Shown: positions 52,454 to 61,185 of the stretch, piece by piece
How positions within the stretch are numbered: position 1 is the first letter of the stretch
How the letters are laid out: every line of letters begins with the position of its first letter
Assembly: GCF_008710095.1 (NCBI RefSeq)
Contig: NZ_VYKJ01000003.1
Span: forward strand, 310,001-374,000
Length of the DNA stretch: 64,000 nt
Direction of reading: 5' to 3'
DNA from: Affinibrenneria salicis
GTDB taxonomy: Bacteria; Pseudomonadota; Gammaproteobacteria; Enterobacterales; Enterobacteriaceae
Made by a program: the position numbers and the translations under genes
Notes under the pieces: generated by a model
Told to the model about the DNA's origin: nothing
What the model saw: the letters and a program-made list of their open reading frames with translations, nothing else
Databases searched by the model: none

Positions 52454-54118
52454 TTACGCCGTCTGCAGCCACCAGCACGCTTCAAACGGCCGCAGCGTGA
52501 CGTCGCGCGGCTGCGCCGGCGCATCCGGGTAGTTGCCCATCAGCAGGATCCAGCGTCCTTCGGATGCGAAGGCTTCCGTCGGCAGGCGCAGCGACTCGCG
52601 GCTGAGGTTGGCGGCGACCAGCAGGCGCTGGCCGTTCCAGCTGCGCTGGTAACACCATAGCGCCGGGTGCTGCGGCGCCAGATCCTGATAGTCGCCATGA
52701 GTCAGCAGCGGATACTGCTTGCGCAGGGCGATCAGCCGGCGATAGGCGTGAAATACCGAATCGGGATCGGCCAGCGCGGCTTGCGCGTTGATTTCCCGGT
52801 AATTCGGCGCGCAGCTAATCCAGGGCGTTCCCTGGGTAAAGCCGGCGTGCGGCGCGGCGCTCCATTGCATCGGCGTACGGCTGTTATCCCGCGATTTGCT
52901 GGCCAGGATCGCCAGCAGGCTCTCGTCGTCCCGACCTTGCCCGCTCAGTTCGGCGTACATGTTCAGGCTTTCCACATCGCGGTATTGGTCGATATGGCTA
53001 AAGCCCGGATTGGTCATGCCCAGCTCTTCCCCCTGGTAGATATAGGGCGTGCCCTGCATGCCGTGCAGCACCATCGCCAGCATTTTGGCGGCGGGCACGC
53101 GCAGCGCGCCGTTATCGCCAAAGCGCGATACGATGCGCGGCTGATCGTGGTTACACCAGAACAACGCATTCCAGGCGCGATCGTGCATGCCCTGCTGCCA
53201 GTGGCGGAAAATTTGCTTCAGCTCGACATAGTCCGGTGCGGCCAGCGTCCATTTCTTCCCGCCGGCATAGTCCACCTTCAGATGATGAAAATTGAAGGTC
53301 ATCGACAGCTCCGCGCCGCTCCTGGCGGCATATTGCCGGCAGTGTTCCAGCGTGGTGGAGGACATCTCGCCGACGGTCATCAGTCCGCGCGGCTGGAAGA
53401 CTTCCCGACTTATCTCCTGCATAAACTCGTGAATGCGCGGGCCGTCGGTATAGAAACGACGGCCGTCGCCCTGCGTATCGTCGGGGAAGTCCTGCCGTTT
53501 GGACACCAGATTAATGACGTCAAGGCGCAGGCCGTCCACGCCTTTGTCCGCCCAGAAACGGCAGACCTTTTTCAGCTCTTCGCGTACCGGCGGGTGCTCC
53601 CAGTTCAGATCGGCCTGTTCGGCCGCGAACAGGTGCAGGTAATACTGGCCGCTTTCTTCGTGCCATTGCCACGCCGGACCGCCGAACTTAGAGCGCCAGT
53701 TATTGGGCGGGGCGTCGTCTTCCCCGTCGCGCCAGATATAGAACGCGCGCCAGGGGCTGGCGCGATCCTGCGCCGCTTTGAACCAGGGGTGCCCGGTCGA
53801 GGTATGGTTGAACACCATATCCATCACAATGCGCATGCCGCGCCGGTGCGCGGCCGCTACCAGCCGTTCGAAGTCCGCCATGCTGCCATAGGCCGGATCG
53901 ATGGCGCAGTAGTCCGCCACGTCGTAGCCGTTATCCACCTGCGGCGACAGATAGATCGGCGTTAGCCAGAGGGCGTCGACGCCCAACTGCTGCAGATAGT
54001 CCAGGCGCTGTATTACGCCGGCCAGATCGCCATAGCCGTTGCCGGTGCTGTCCTGAAAACTTTTTGGGTAGATCTGATAGATGACGCCGTTTTGCCACCA
54101 GGGAATGGGGTTATGCAT
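52454..54118 (-). CDS. treC: Trehalose-6-phosphate hydrolase
   Basis: Cleaves trehalose 6-phosphate to glucose and glucose 6-phosphate. The 554-residue GH13 protein starts PWWQNGVIYQIYPKSFQDSTGNGYGDLAGV. Conserved blocks are IVMDMVFNHTS, VDGLRLDVINLVSK (nucleophile Asp), LMTVGEMSSTT (acid/base Glu) and FWCNHDQPRIVSRFG (third Asp). The length matches E. coli TreC (551). It is 69 bp behind treB on the same strand and takes the phosphorylated trehalose that TreB brings in. Confidence 0.96.
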   Translation of the reverse strand: MHNPIPWWQNGVIYQIYPKSFQDSTGNGYGDLAGVIQRLDYLQQLGVDALWLTPIYLSPQVDNGYDVADYCAIDPAYGSMADFERLVAAAHRRGMRIVMDMVFNHTSTGHPWFKAAQDRASPWRAFYIWRDGEDDAPPNNWRSKFGGPAWQWHEESGQYYLHLFAAEQADLNWEHPPVREELKKVCRFWADKGVDGLRLDVINLVSKRQDFPDDTQGDGRRFYTDGPRIHEFMQEISREVFQPRGLMTVGEMSSTTLEHCRQYAARSGAELSMTFNFHHLKVDYAGGKKWTLAAPDYVELKQIFRHWQQGMHDRAWNALFWCNHDQPRIVSRFGDNGALRVPAAKMLAMVLHGMQGTPYIYQGEELGMTNPGFSHIDQYRDVESLNMYAELSGQGRDDESLLAILASKSRDNSRTPMQWSAAPHAGFTQGTPWISCAPNYREINAQAALADPDSVFHAYRRLIALRKQYPLLTHGDYQDLAPQHPALWCYQRSWNGQRLLVAANLSRESLRLPTEAFASEGRWILLMGNYPDAPAQPRDVTLRPFEACWWLQTA

Positions 54119-54187
54119 TGCTGATTACCTTTTGACATGTTGCCTGGGCCCGCGAACCTTAGCGGCTGCGAGCCCCGGGGCCTGTAG

Positions 54188-55603
54188 TTATACCGGCAGT
54201 TCGCCGCGGCGGGCTTTACGTTTGTAGACCATGATGGTCAGCAGCAGCGGAATGACGATCGCCACCAGCATGGCCAGCGAGAAGATCGGCCAGAATTTGG
54301 GTTGGATCGACAGGATGCCCGGCAGGCCGCCGACGCCGATACCGTTCGCCATCACGCCGTTCAGTCCGCAGATCAGGCTGGCGACCGCTGAGCCGATCAT
54401 GGCGCACAGCATCGGGAAGCGGTATTTCATGTTGATCCCGTACATCGCCGGTTCGGTTACGCCGAGATAGGCGGAAAGGGCCGCCGGCACCGATATGTCG
54501 CGTTCGTTGGCCTTGCGGCTAATGATGATGATGCCGAGCACCGCCGACGCCTGGGCGATGTTGGAAATGGCGATCAGCGGCCATACCGGCGTGCCGCCCA
54601 TGCTCTGGATCATCTGCATATCGATGGCCAGCGAGGTCTGATGTACGCCGGTAATCACCAGCGGCGCGTACAGGAAGCCGAACAGCGCGGCGCCAATCGG
54701 CGCCAGGCTGCCGGTCATTACCGCTTTCACCGCCCAGGCCACGCCGTCGCCGATCATGCGGCCGAACGGACCGATCAGCGCGTGCGCCAGGAACACCGCC
54801 AGCAACAGCGAAATGACCGGCACGACGACCAGATACAGGTAATCCGGCACCCATTTTTTCAGCCGGGTTTCAATCCAGCCGAGCGCGACGCCGGCCAGCA
54901 TGGACGGGATAACCTGCGCCTGGTAGCCGACTTTTTCAATACTGAACCAGCCGAAATTCCATACTTCCGGCGTCTGTACGCCGATTTGATAGGCATTCAT
55001 CAGCTGCGGCGACACCAGCGTGACGCCGAGCACCAGACCGAGTACCGGCGTGCCGCCCATTTTTTTCACCGTCGACCAGCAGATGGCCACCGGCAAAAAC
55101 ATGAAAATCGCCTCGCCGGGCAGCCACAGAAAGTCATAGATGCTTTGCCATGCCGGATGCATCTGCGCCAGCGTCTGGCCGCCGGACATCGGAATATCGC
55201 CGATGACGTTGCGGAACCCGAGAATCAGACCGCCGCTGATCAACGCCGGCAGCAGCGGGAAGAAGATTTCCGCAAAGTGCGAAATGGCGCGCTCGCTCCA
55301 GGTCATATTCTGCCGCGCCGCCGCTTTGGCCTGCTCTTTATTGGCGTCGCTGAGGCCGGCGTTGACCAGTAGCGCCTGATAGTAATCGTCGACGTTGGTG
55401 CCGATCACCACCTGGAACTGACCGGCGTTGGTGAAGCAGCCCTTGACCATCGGCAGGGTTTCAATCTCTTTGGGGTTGGCTTTGGCTGGATCGTTCAGGA
55501 CGAAACGCAGCCGGGTAATACAGTGGCTGACGGTCGCAATGTTTTCGCGGCCGCCGACCAGAACGAGCAGACGGTCGATATCCTGCTGTTTGACTTTACT
55601 CAT
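54188..55603 (-). CDS. treB: PTS trehalose-specific EIIBC component
   Basis: Imports trehalose and phosphorylates it to trehalose 6-phosphate. The 471-residue protein has the N-terminal EIIB domain (QQDIDRLLVLVGGRENIATVSHCITRLRFVL) with the phosphocysteine in SHCITRLR. The EIIC membrane domain begins near residue 105 (ISHFAEIFFPLLPALISGGLILGFRNVIGDIPM) and contains VITGVHQTSLAIDMQM and SAYLGVTEPAMYGINMKYRFPM, with the sugar-site Glu in VTEPA. The length equals E. coli TreB (473). A TreR-type operator lies 81 bp upstream. EIIA is supplied by another protein, as in E. coli. Confidence 0.96.
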   Translation of the reverse strand: MSKVKQQDIDRLLVLVGGRENIATVSHCITRLRFVLNDPAKANPKEIETLPMVKGCFTNAGQFQVVIGTNVDDYYQALLVNAGLSDANKEQAKAAARQNMTWSERAISHFAEIFFPLLPALISGGLILGFRNVIGDIPMSGGQTLAQMHPAWQSIYDFLWLPGEAIFMFLPVAICWSTVKKMGGTPVLGLVLGVTLVSPQLMNAYQIGVQTPEVWNFGWFSIEKVGYQAQVIPSMLAGVALGWIETRLKKWVPDYLYLVVVPVISLLLAVFLAHALIGPFGRMIGDGVAWAVKAVMTGSLAPIGAALFGFLYAPLVITGVHQTSLAIDMQMIQSMGGTPVWPLIAISNIAQASAVLGIIIISRKANERDISVPAALSAYLGVTEPAMYGINMKYRFPMLCAMIGSAVASLICGLNGVMANGIGVGGLPGILSIQPKFWPIFSLAMLVAIVIPLLLTIMVYKRKARRGELPV

Positions 55604-55683
55604 TATGGGACACCTTAAATTAATACCTGGAGAGGCAACGGAACTGATGCCCAGAGCTTAGCGGTCCGGCGTCATTTATCAAG

Positions 55684-55697
55684 TGGGAACGTTCCCA
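55684..55697. promoter_or_regulatory. TreR operator
   Basis: TGGGAACGTTCCCA is a perfect 14-bp palindrome of the LacI-family type, 81 bp before treB, matching the known TreR operator core (GGGAACGTTCCC). The rest of the 357-bp gap to treR (55604-55960) shows no gene. Confidence 0.85.
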
Positions 55698-55960
55698 GTT
55701 TGCGGACAAGATCACAAAAGCAACCCGCCGGTCAACGGAGATACAGCGCGCCTAAAGCCGCGCGTCGTAACGGTTTTGGTTAAGGTCAGGGGGGAATATG
55801 ATCGCGACATAGCCCTGCCGGAGCAGACGCTTAGCGTCGGAGGCGGCATCGGTGAGGGCTGAACGGCCGGCGAGAGCCTTTTCAGCGCGCTTCGCGCAGA
55901 GGAGAGCAGGGCGTAAACATCGGCGGGCGCGGCGCGCCAGCCGGCTCTGCGGCGGAGGGA

Positions 55961-56908
55961 TCAGGACAGCTGACTGGGCACCACGATGCGCCGGATGTCC
56001 GCCTTGCCGCTCAACTGGGCGAGCAGTTGCTGCACCGCCTGTTGTCCGGCGCTGCCGTAGCCGAATTCAACGGAGATCGTTTCCGGGAACAGAAAGCTGA
56101 GCAACGGCGTATTGCCGATGGCGCAGACCTGAATGGCGGTTATCCGCTGTTGCTGCAGGTACTTTATCGCGCCGAGGGCGATGCTGTCGGAGGCGCACAC
56201 CAGCGCGCTGGTGTGCGGATCGATCGCCCGGGCGGCATGCTGAAACCCGCTCTGGTAGCTCAGTTCGCCCAGCGCCGCCCGTGCGTCGATCTGCAGGCGC
56301 CGGCAGGCGTCGAGATAGGCCAGATAGCGATCGCGGCCGGTGGTGGCGTCGCTTTGCTGCACGCCTAGGTAGCTGATGCGGCGGTGTCCCTGCTGATGCA
56401 GGCGTTCCATCAGCAGATTGACGGCGCCGGCGTCGTCGTAGCAAACCGAAGACAGACCGTCGTATTCCCGTACCATCACCACCATTTTGTCCCGCCACGG
56501 TTTTATTATGGCGGCGCCGAGCCCGGTGAAGCCAAACAGGATTACGCCGTCGACATTGCGCTGCGCCAGTACGTTGAGATGTTCCTGCACCAGCCGGGTC
56601 TCGAACTGGCTTTCCATCACGATGGGGTCGAAACCGTGTTGGTACAGCAGCGGCAGCATGGCGCGCACCGCCTGGTTTTCCGATAACGAATCCAGGCGGG
56701 AAACGATGATCCCCACGATTTTGTCGCTCTGGCCGCGCATCGCGCGCGCCGAGCGGGACGGCGTAAACCCATGCTGACGGATCGCGGCTTCGACCCGCTC
56801 GCGGGTTTGCGGATTCACGTTGCCTTCGTTGTTCAGCACGCGCGAGACGGTGGATTTCCCGACGCCGCACAGTCGGGCGATATCTTTAATGGTCAGCCGG
56901 TTTTGCAT
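55961..56908 (-). CDS. treR: Trehalose operon repressor (LacI family)
   Basis: A 315-residue repressor, the same length as E. coli TreR. It has a helix-turn-helix (LTIKDIARLCGVGKSTVSRVLNNEGNVNPQTRERVEAAI) at residues 4-45, the hinge SRSARAMRG, and a periplasmic-binding-protein-like effector domain (KIVGIIVSRLDSLSENQAVRAMLPLLYQHGFDP; VVMVREYDGLSSVCYDDAGAVNLLMERLHQQGHRRISYLGV). It should bind the palindrome before treB and respond to trehalose 6-phosphate. It is encoded upstream of treB on the same strand. Confidence 0.94.
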   Translation of the reverse strand: MQNRLTIKDIARLCGVGKSTVSRVLNNEGNVNPQTRERVEAAIRQHGFTPSRSARAMRGQSDKIVGIIVSRLDSLSENQAVRAMLPLLYQHGFDPIVMESQFETRLVQEHLNVLAQRNVDGVILFGFTGLGAAIIKPWRDKMVVMVREYDGLSSVCYDDAGAVNLLMERLHQQGHRRISYLGVQQSDATTGRDRYLAYLDACRRLQIDARAALGELSYQSGFQHAARAIDPHTSALVCASDSIALGAIKYLQQQRITAIQVCAIGNTPLLSFLFPETISVEFGYGSAGQQAVQQLLAQLSGKADIRRIVVPSQLS

Positions 56909-56930
56909 GGGGCGCTTATCGTTCAGGTTA

Positions 56931-56950
56931 AGGGGCGCTCAGGCGCCCCT
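56931..56950 (-). terminator. Hairpin between lacY and treR
   Basis: AGGGGCGC and GCGCCCCT form a perfect 8-bp stem with loop TCAG, downstream of lacY on the minus strand and just before treR. The following bases are only weakly T-rich, so it may be a terminator or a REP-like element. Confidence 0.45.
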
Positions 56951-57027
56951 GCAATGATTGCCGCCAGAATAACGCATTTTTCTCTCGCGATCTGTATGCA
57001 ATCGGCCCTGCCGGCCTCAGCGGACGA

Positions 57028-58293
57028 TCAGGCCTTGTCGGCTCCGGCGGAAGCCAGTGTGACCGGGCGACGTCCGGTAAGGGTGAAGAAGGAGACCGCG
57101 GTAAACGTCGCGGTGATGATGCCCAGAATCAAATAGGCCTGATGGAAACCGACGGTATCGTACATCCGGCCCACCCAGGTGGAGAGCAGCACGCCGGAAA
57201 GCTGTTTCGACAGGTTGAAGCCAATCAGAAACAGCGTGGCGGAAAGGCGCGGGTCAAATACCGAGGAGATGTATTTGAAGGTGCCGACCAGCAGAAACGG
57301 CACTTCAAACATATGCAGCGTTTTCAGGATAATGACCTCGATGCTGCTGCTGGCGAACGACGAGCCGATAATGCGCAGCGACATGATGGCTCCGGCGATC
57401 AGCAGGGCATTTTTCGCCCCGATGCGGTTAATGATCAGCGGAGCAAAAAACATAATCAGGGCATTAAGCAATTCCCCGCCGGTCGTGACGAAACCGAATA
57501 TCTCGGTGCCGCGCTGCGGCGATGAAAAGAAACTTTTAAAGAAGTTGGCGAACTGTTGGTCAAAGACATCATAAATACTGGCCACGCCCACCACGTAGAG
57601 TAAAAACGCCCAAAAGCGCGGCATTTTCAGCAGTTCAAAGGCCATTTTTATGGAAAATTCGCGCTTATTGGCGCCGATCTGATCCAGCACCTGCGAGGTG
57701 CGATTGGGTTCGGGACGCGAGAGGATCAACAGCACCGCCAGGATTAGCGCGAACCCGGAGGCGACCCAGAAGGTGATATTGGGGTTGATGCTGAACAGGA
57801 TACCGGTCAGCGACGCGCAAATCGCCCAGCCGACGCAGCCGGAAACGCGCACCCGCCCATATTCGAAGCGGTTGGTGCGGCTGACGCGTTCGATGTAGGC
57901 CTCAACGGCGCCGGCGCCGCCGGAAAAGACAAAACCGAGATACAGACCGCCCGCCAGTGCGCCGAGATAAATATTGTATTGCAGCAGCGGCGAAAGGACG
58001 AAAATGAAGAACGGAGCGAACAGGACCAGCAGAATAACGATGCACCACAATAAGTGTTTGCGTAAGCCTAATTTATCCGAGATCAGGCCGAAAGCGATCT
58101 GAAAAACGATGGCGAACAAGGCGATGGAGGAAAACACCATGCCGGTTTCCGTCTTCGTCAGGTGGTTTACATCCGCCAGCCAGACCGGGAAAAAGGGGAA
58201 ATAGGCCGACATAATGAAATAGTAAAAGAAAAAGAACAGCATGAAATAGATGAAGTTATGCCGTTCACGCGGGTTAAGTTCAGAAAGTTTCAT
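57028..58293 (-). CDS. lacY: Lactose/galactoside:H+ symporter (LacY)
   Basis: A 421-residue twelve-helix MFS protein of the oligosaccharide:H+ symporter family, following E. coli LacY from [20 protein letters not shown] to the last helix. The functional residues are kept: Glu131 in [10 protein letters not shown] (E. coli 126), Arg149 and Cys153 in [12 protein letters not shown] (E. coli 144 and 148), the Glu in [10 protein letters not shown] (269), Arg in [10 protein letters not shown] (302), and His and Glu in [11 protein letters not shown] (322 and 325). It should therefore carry galactosides with protons. It is divergent from the lacI gene. No lacZ or other glycosidase gene lies next to it. 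Confidence 0.93.
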   Translation of the reverse strand: MKLSELNPRERHNFIYFMLFFFFYYFIMSAYFPFFPVWLADVNHLTKTETGMVFSSIALFAIVFQIAFGLISDKLGLRKHLLWCIVILLVLFAPFFIFVLSPLLQYNIYLGALAGGLYLGFVFSGGAGAVEAYIERVSRTNRFEYGRVRVSGCVGWAICASLTGILFSINPNITFWVASGFALILAVLLILSRPEPNRTSQVLDQIGANKREFSIKMAFELLKMPRFWAFLLYVVGVASIYDVFDQQFANFFKSFFSSPQRGTEIFGFVTTGGELLNALIMFFAPLIINRIGAKNALLIAGAIMSLRIIGSSFASSSIEVIILKTLHMFEVPFLLVGTFKYISSVFDPRLSATLFLIGFNLSKQLSGVLLSTWVGRMYDTVGFHQAYLILGIITATFTAVSFFTLTGRRPVTLASAGADKA

Positions 58294-58711
58294 AGCATCT
58301 TTCCCTGGTTATGATTAAAAGACCGAAGGCGGGCGGCGATTTTCGCCTCCTGCCGACGTCAGCGTCGGCGCATGACCAACGCCGCGCTCATCCGCTGTTG
58401 GCCCGGGTCCGGCGCACCATCCCGCCGCTGGCGACGGACGGCGTTGCCTGCCCCCGCGGCATCAAGATTTTTGCCGGGGACGGGTGAAAAATGTCATGCG
58501 CTATACATCATGGTGTATTTATCGCTGTTACGCGGATTGACGGCAATTGTGAAATAAAAGGAATCCGGGAGAGTTCACAGAACGTGGCGTAAATAGCGTT
58601 AGAATGTCGTTAATCAGACATAAAATGTTAGCGTGTGACATTCCGCGTCGCCGCTTAACCTCGGTTCCTCGCGCCATCGCTATGGCCGCAGGCAATGACC
58701 AGGGGGGGATG
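58294..58711. promoter_or_regulatory. Divergent lacY-lacI regulatory region
   Basis: 418 bp without a gene. It holds a perfect hairpin GCCGACG-TCAG-CGTCGGC at 58352-58369, in the lacY leader or promoter area, and an inverted pair ATGTC(N8)GACAT around 58603-58621. No exact match to the E. coli lac operator is seen, so the operator remains to be found. Confidence 0.4.
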
Positions 58712-59776
58712 ATGAAAAAGCGCCTGGCCACGCTGGACGATGTGGCGAAAACGGCAGGGGTATCGCAGCAAACGGTCTCGCGGGTGTTGAATAGCCCGGC
58801 GCGAGTGGCCGAGCGCACCCGTCACAAAGTGATGCAGGCGATGCATAGCCTGAATTATGTGCCTAACCGTTCGGCGCAGCTGCTGGCCGGTAAGGCATCG
58901 ACGGCGCTGGGCCTGATCAGCGCCTCGCTGACGCTGCACGCGCCGTCACAAATTGCCGCGGCGATTAAAAGCCATGCCGAAGCCTGTCAGCTTCAGGTGG
59001 CGATGGCGATGCTGAAAAATCCGGATTCGGCGGCGCTGCAGTCGGCGCTGAATGAGTTTCGCGCGCAAAATATTCGCGGCGTAATCGTCAGCCTGCCGCT
59101 GGAAGGCGGCGTGGCGGAACAGCTGGCCGGGGAGAATCCCGATATGGCGTGTCTGTTTCTTGATGTGCCGCCCGACAGCGATGTCTCCTGCCTGCGCTTT
59201 GATCATTACGACGGCACCAGTGCCTGCGTGAACCATCTCTGGCAACTGGGGCACCGGGATTTCGGTTTACTGGCCGGGCCGGAAAGTTCGATCTCGGCGC
59301 GTTTACGTCTGGCATGCTGGCGCGATGCGCTGCACGCCCTCGGCGTGAGCAACGCGCTGACCGAATTCGGCGACTGGAGCGCCAGCAGCGGCTGGGAGAA
59401 AACCTTCGCGTTGATTAGCGCCAACCCGCGCATCAGCGCGATAGTGGTGGCGAACGACCAGATGGCGCTCGGCGTGCTCAGCGCCCTGCATCAACTGAAA
59501 AGAGTCGGGGCGGAGTCGGTATCGGTAACGGGCTATGACGATACGCCGGATAGCCAGTTTTTTCAGCCGGCGTTGACCACGGTGGCGCAGGATTTCGAAC
59601 TGCTGGGAAAACGTGCGGTGGCGAATTTGCGTCACCTGCTGGAGCGACCTGAACAGCGGGTGCGGGAGTTGTTGCCGACCCGTCTGGTGATCCGCCAATC
59701 GACGTGGCCGCGGGGCGCGCAGGCGCCGCGCGACGAAGTCATCGAGCAATTGAAACGACTGGTCGCCCTGCTGTAA
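58712..59776 (+). CDS. lacI: LacI-family repressor (LacI-like)
   Basis: A 354-residue repressor, close in length to E. coli LacI (360). It has a helix-turn-helix (ATLDDVAKTAGVSQQTVSRVLNSPARVAERTRHKVMQAMHSLNYVPNRSAQLLAGK) in which the recognition helix SQQTVSRVLN resembles LacI (SYQTVSRVVN). An effector domain (LGLISASLTLHAPSQIAAAIKSHA; DVSCLRFDHYDGTSACVNHLWQLGHRDFGLLAGP; VANDQMALGVLSALHQL; VTGYDDTPDSQFFQPALTTVAQDFELLGKRAV) follows, with a C-terminal Leu-rich helix (EQLKRLVALL) like the tetramerisation region. ATG 58712 is chosen because AGGGGG lies 5 bases before it; the ATG at 58709 touches the purine run. It probably controls lacY across the divergent gap. Confidence 0.88.
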   Translation: MKKRLATLDDVAKTAGVSQQTVSRVLNSPARVAERTRHKVMQAMHSLNYVPNRSAQLLAGKASTALGLISASLTLHAPSQIAAAIKSHAEACQLQVAMAMLKNPDSAALQSALNEFRAQNIRGVIVSLPLEGGVAEQLAGENPDMACLFLDVPPDSDVSCLRFDHYDGTSACVNHLWQLGHRDFGLLAGPESSISARLRLACWRDALHALGVSNALTEFGDWSASSGWEKTFALISANPRISAIVVANDQMALGVLSALHQLKRVGAESVSVTGYDDTPDSQFFQPALTTVAQDFELLGKRAVANLRHLLERPEQRVRELLPTRLVIRQSTWPRGAQAPRDEVIEQLKRLVALL

Positions 59777-59894
59777 GCCGTTTTAGGCCGCGCTTTGCCC
59801 CCGACGGCGAGGCCCGGGATGAGCCGCATCATCGCCCGCAGTCAACGCATCTGCCGTCTGAGCCATGCTGAAGACAATAGCGTTCAGCGCGGGC

Positions 59895-60074
59895 ACTAGT
59901 GTGTGCCCCTTAACCTCCCTGCATACCAAAATGTGATGCAGTAATCATTTCCGGAATGTGTTTGTGGGTTGAATATTGAGCATTTTCAGGACTATTTTTA
60001 TCGCTTAAAGGCGTTTTTGCACAGTTATAACAATGCTGTACTGTACAAAAAACAGTTACGAGACACACCCTAGT
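59895..60074. mobile_element. Possible small element (MITE-like) with terminal inverted repeats
   Basis: ACTAGTGTGTGCCCC at the left end and the inverse of ACTAGGGTGTGTCTC at the right end pair at 12 of 15 positions, bounding 180 bp of AT-rich DNA with no gene. The right end contains the stop codon of the minus-strand gene at 60070. No clear target duplication is seen, so the call is tentative. Confidence 0.35.
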
Positions 60075-60624
60075 CATACCACATCCACAGAGAACGCACG
60101 CCGGACATTAATGCAGGCAGGCCCCAAACAATCCCCGCCAGGATCAGCAGATAGTGTTTGTTTGATAAACCCGATTTAAACAGCAACTGATAACTCGCTT
60201 CTTCGGCTTGCGCAAGTAGCGGCGTCCGGCTCTCCGTTATAACGTCGCCGGGAGGGATGGGGCGGTCGTGCTCATCGCATAGTTGAATATGATAGCGGCC
60301 AGGCAACAGTTCTACCCGCCATTCCGCGCGTGAACCACGTGAAAAGCCGTTTTTATAAAAACGGCCCAAGGCGCCTTTTAACGGAATGGTAATCTGTTGC
60401 GGTTGTTGATGAATCAATGGCCTGATTTTCTGTATGCGCCGAAATAACGGCCCTTCGAGCCAGATGCTGAACACCGTTTTGCGGGTGATATCCAATACTT
60501 TAGTCGGCGTTTCGCTATTAATCACAAATAACGTTTTATTCACCATCTGGCGGAATAAAAGCGTTAGCGCGGCGATGAAAAGCAACAGTCCCGCCATCGT
60601 TTGTAGCACGGTAATAATATCCAT
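60070..60624 (-). CDS. Unknown two-helix membrane protein
   Basis: A 184-residue protein with no recognised family. It has an N-terminal hydrophobic helix (VLQTMAGLLLFIAALTLLF), a polar middle part with a pattern of short strands (RAEWRVELLPGRYHIQLCDE, typical of a small beta domain), and a second helix near the C-terminus (HYLLILAGIVWGLPALMSGV). ATG at 60624 has AGGAAGG before it and TATACT as a -10 about 30 bp upstream (60654-60659), giving a short leader. A ten-copy 7-bp repeat lies directly upstream in the -35 area. Longer frames that run through that repeat are not accepted as the real start. The stop codon lies in the end of a possible mobile element, so the 3' end may have been altered. 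Confidence 0.65.
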   Translation of the reverse strand: MDIITVLQTMAGLLLFIAALTLLFRQMVNKTLFVINSETPTKVLDITRKTVFSIWLEGPLFRRIQKIRPLIHQQPQQITIPLKGALGRFYKNGFSRGSRAEWRVELLPGRYHIQLCDEHDRPIPPGDVITESRTPLLAQAEEASYQLLFKSGLSNKHYLLILAGIVWGLPALMSGVRSLWMWYD

Positions 60625-60663
60625 AAACCTTCCTGCGTATGCTCTGTTTGCGCAGTATACCCT

Positions 60664-60737
60664 GCAGATTGCAGATTGCAGATTGCAGATTGCAGATTGC
60701 AGATTGCAGATTGCAGATTGCAGATTGCAGATTGCAG
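60664..60737. repeat. Heptanucleotide repeat, ten copies of GCAGATT
   Basis: Ten exact copies of GCAGATT (60664-60733) plus GCAG. It ends 5 bp from the predicted -10 (TATACT, minus strand) of the gene at 60070-60624, so it covers the -35 region and DNA upstream. Uninterrupted 7-bp repeats of this length are prone to slippage; each gain or loss would move upstream sites by 7 bp. Confidence 0.9.
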
Positions 60738-60864
60738 GTGCGTCGGCCGCGATCAATTTTCAGGTCCGTGCCGGGGCCTTCCCGCGGATGAAGCCGCCGC
60801 CTGCGGCGTTCAAACCGGCTTCCGGCGGATTTGTCGCCCCAGGCGCTTACCCGGGTAAACGCAT

Positions 60865-61028
60865 CGGGATTCATGAGAGACATCCTGTCCGTCACCGAAG
60901 GTCAGCCGTTGGCGGGTCAAATCATTTTCTGGCCGTTGACCGGGTTCTTGCCGCGTTCGCAGCGCAAGGTCATGCGCCTCGCCCATTAAGCGTCAGCGCA
61001 TTGCGTTGTTCAACACGATAATCGTTTG
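60865..61028 (+). repeat. Dispersed intergenic repeat, copy C
   Basis: Begins GAGACATCCTGTC (also in copy B) and carries CAGCCGTTGGCGGGTCAAAT, then ATGCGCCTCGCC and GCGTTGTTCAACACGATAA as in copy A. It lies in the gap between the membrane protein gene and the flavin enzyme genes. The remainder of that gap (60738-61185) shows no gene. Confidence 0.65.
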
Positions 61029-61185
61029 CCCTGCGCGCGAATTAGTTGGCGCATAGTCATTTATCAGCGGGCCTGGTAAACCTTGAGCCGCACGATCCCC
61101 TGACGGGAGAAGCCGTACAAAATAGGGCGGAAGATGATAATGCCGACGTCAGTTAACGCCCTGTCGCCGGCAAGCGTTGAGACCG

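Noticed and set aside
51938..52524. Minus-strand open frames encoding repetitive Arg/Pro/Gly-rich proteins
   Set aside because: They only translate the GC-rich tandem repeat; no ribosome site, and several frames are open together, as expected for GC-rich non-coding DNA.
58294..58711. E. coli-type lac operator between lacY and lacI
   Set aside because: I looked for the AATTGTGAGC half-site palindrome and found only partial matches such as CAATTGTGAAAT without the second half.
60041..60055. LexA-box-like CTGTACAAAAAACAG
   Set aside because: The spacer between CTGT and ACAG is 7 bases; the LexA site needs 8. No SOS-type gene is next to it.
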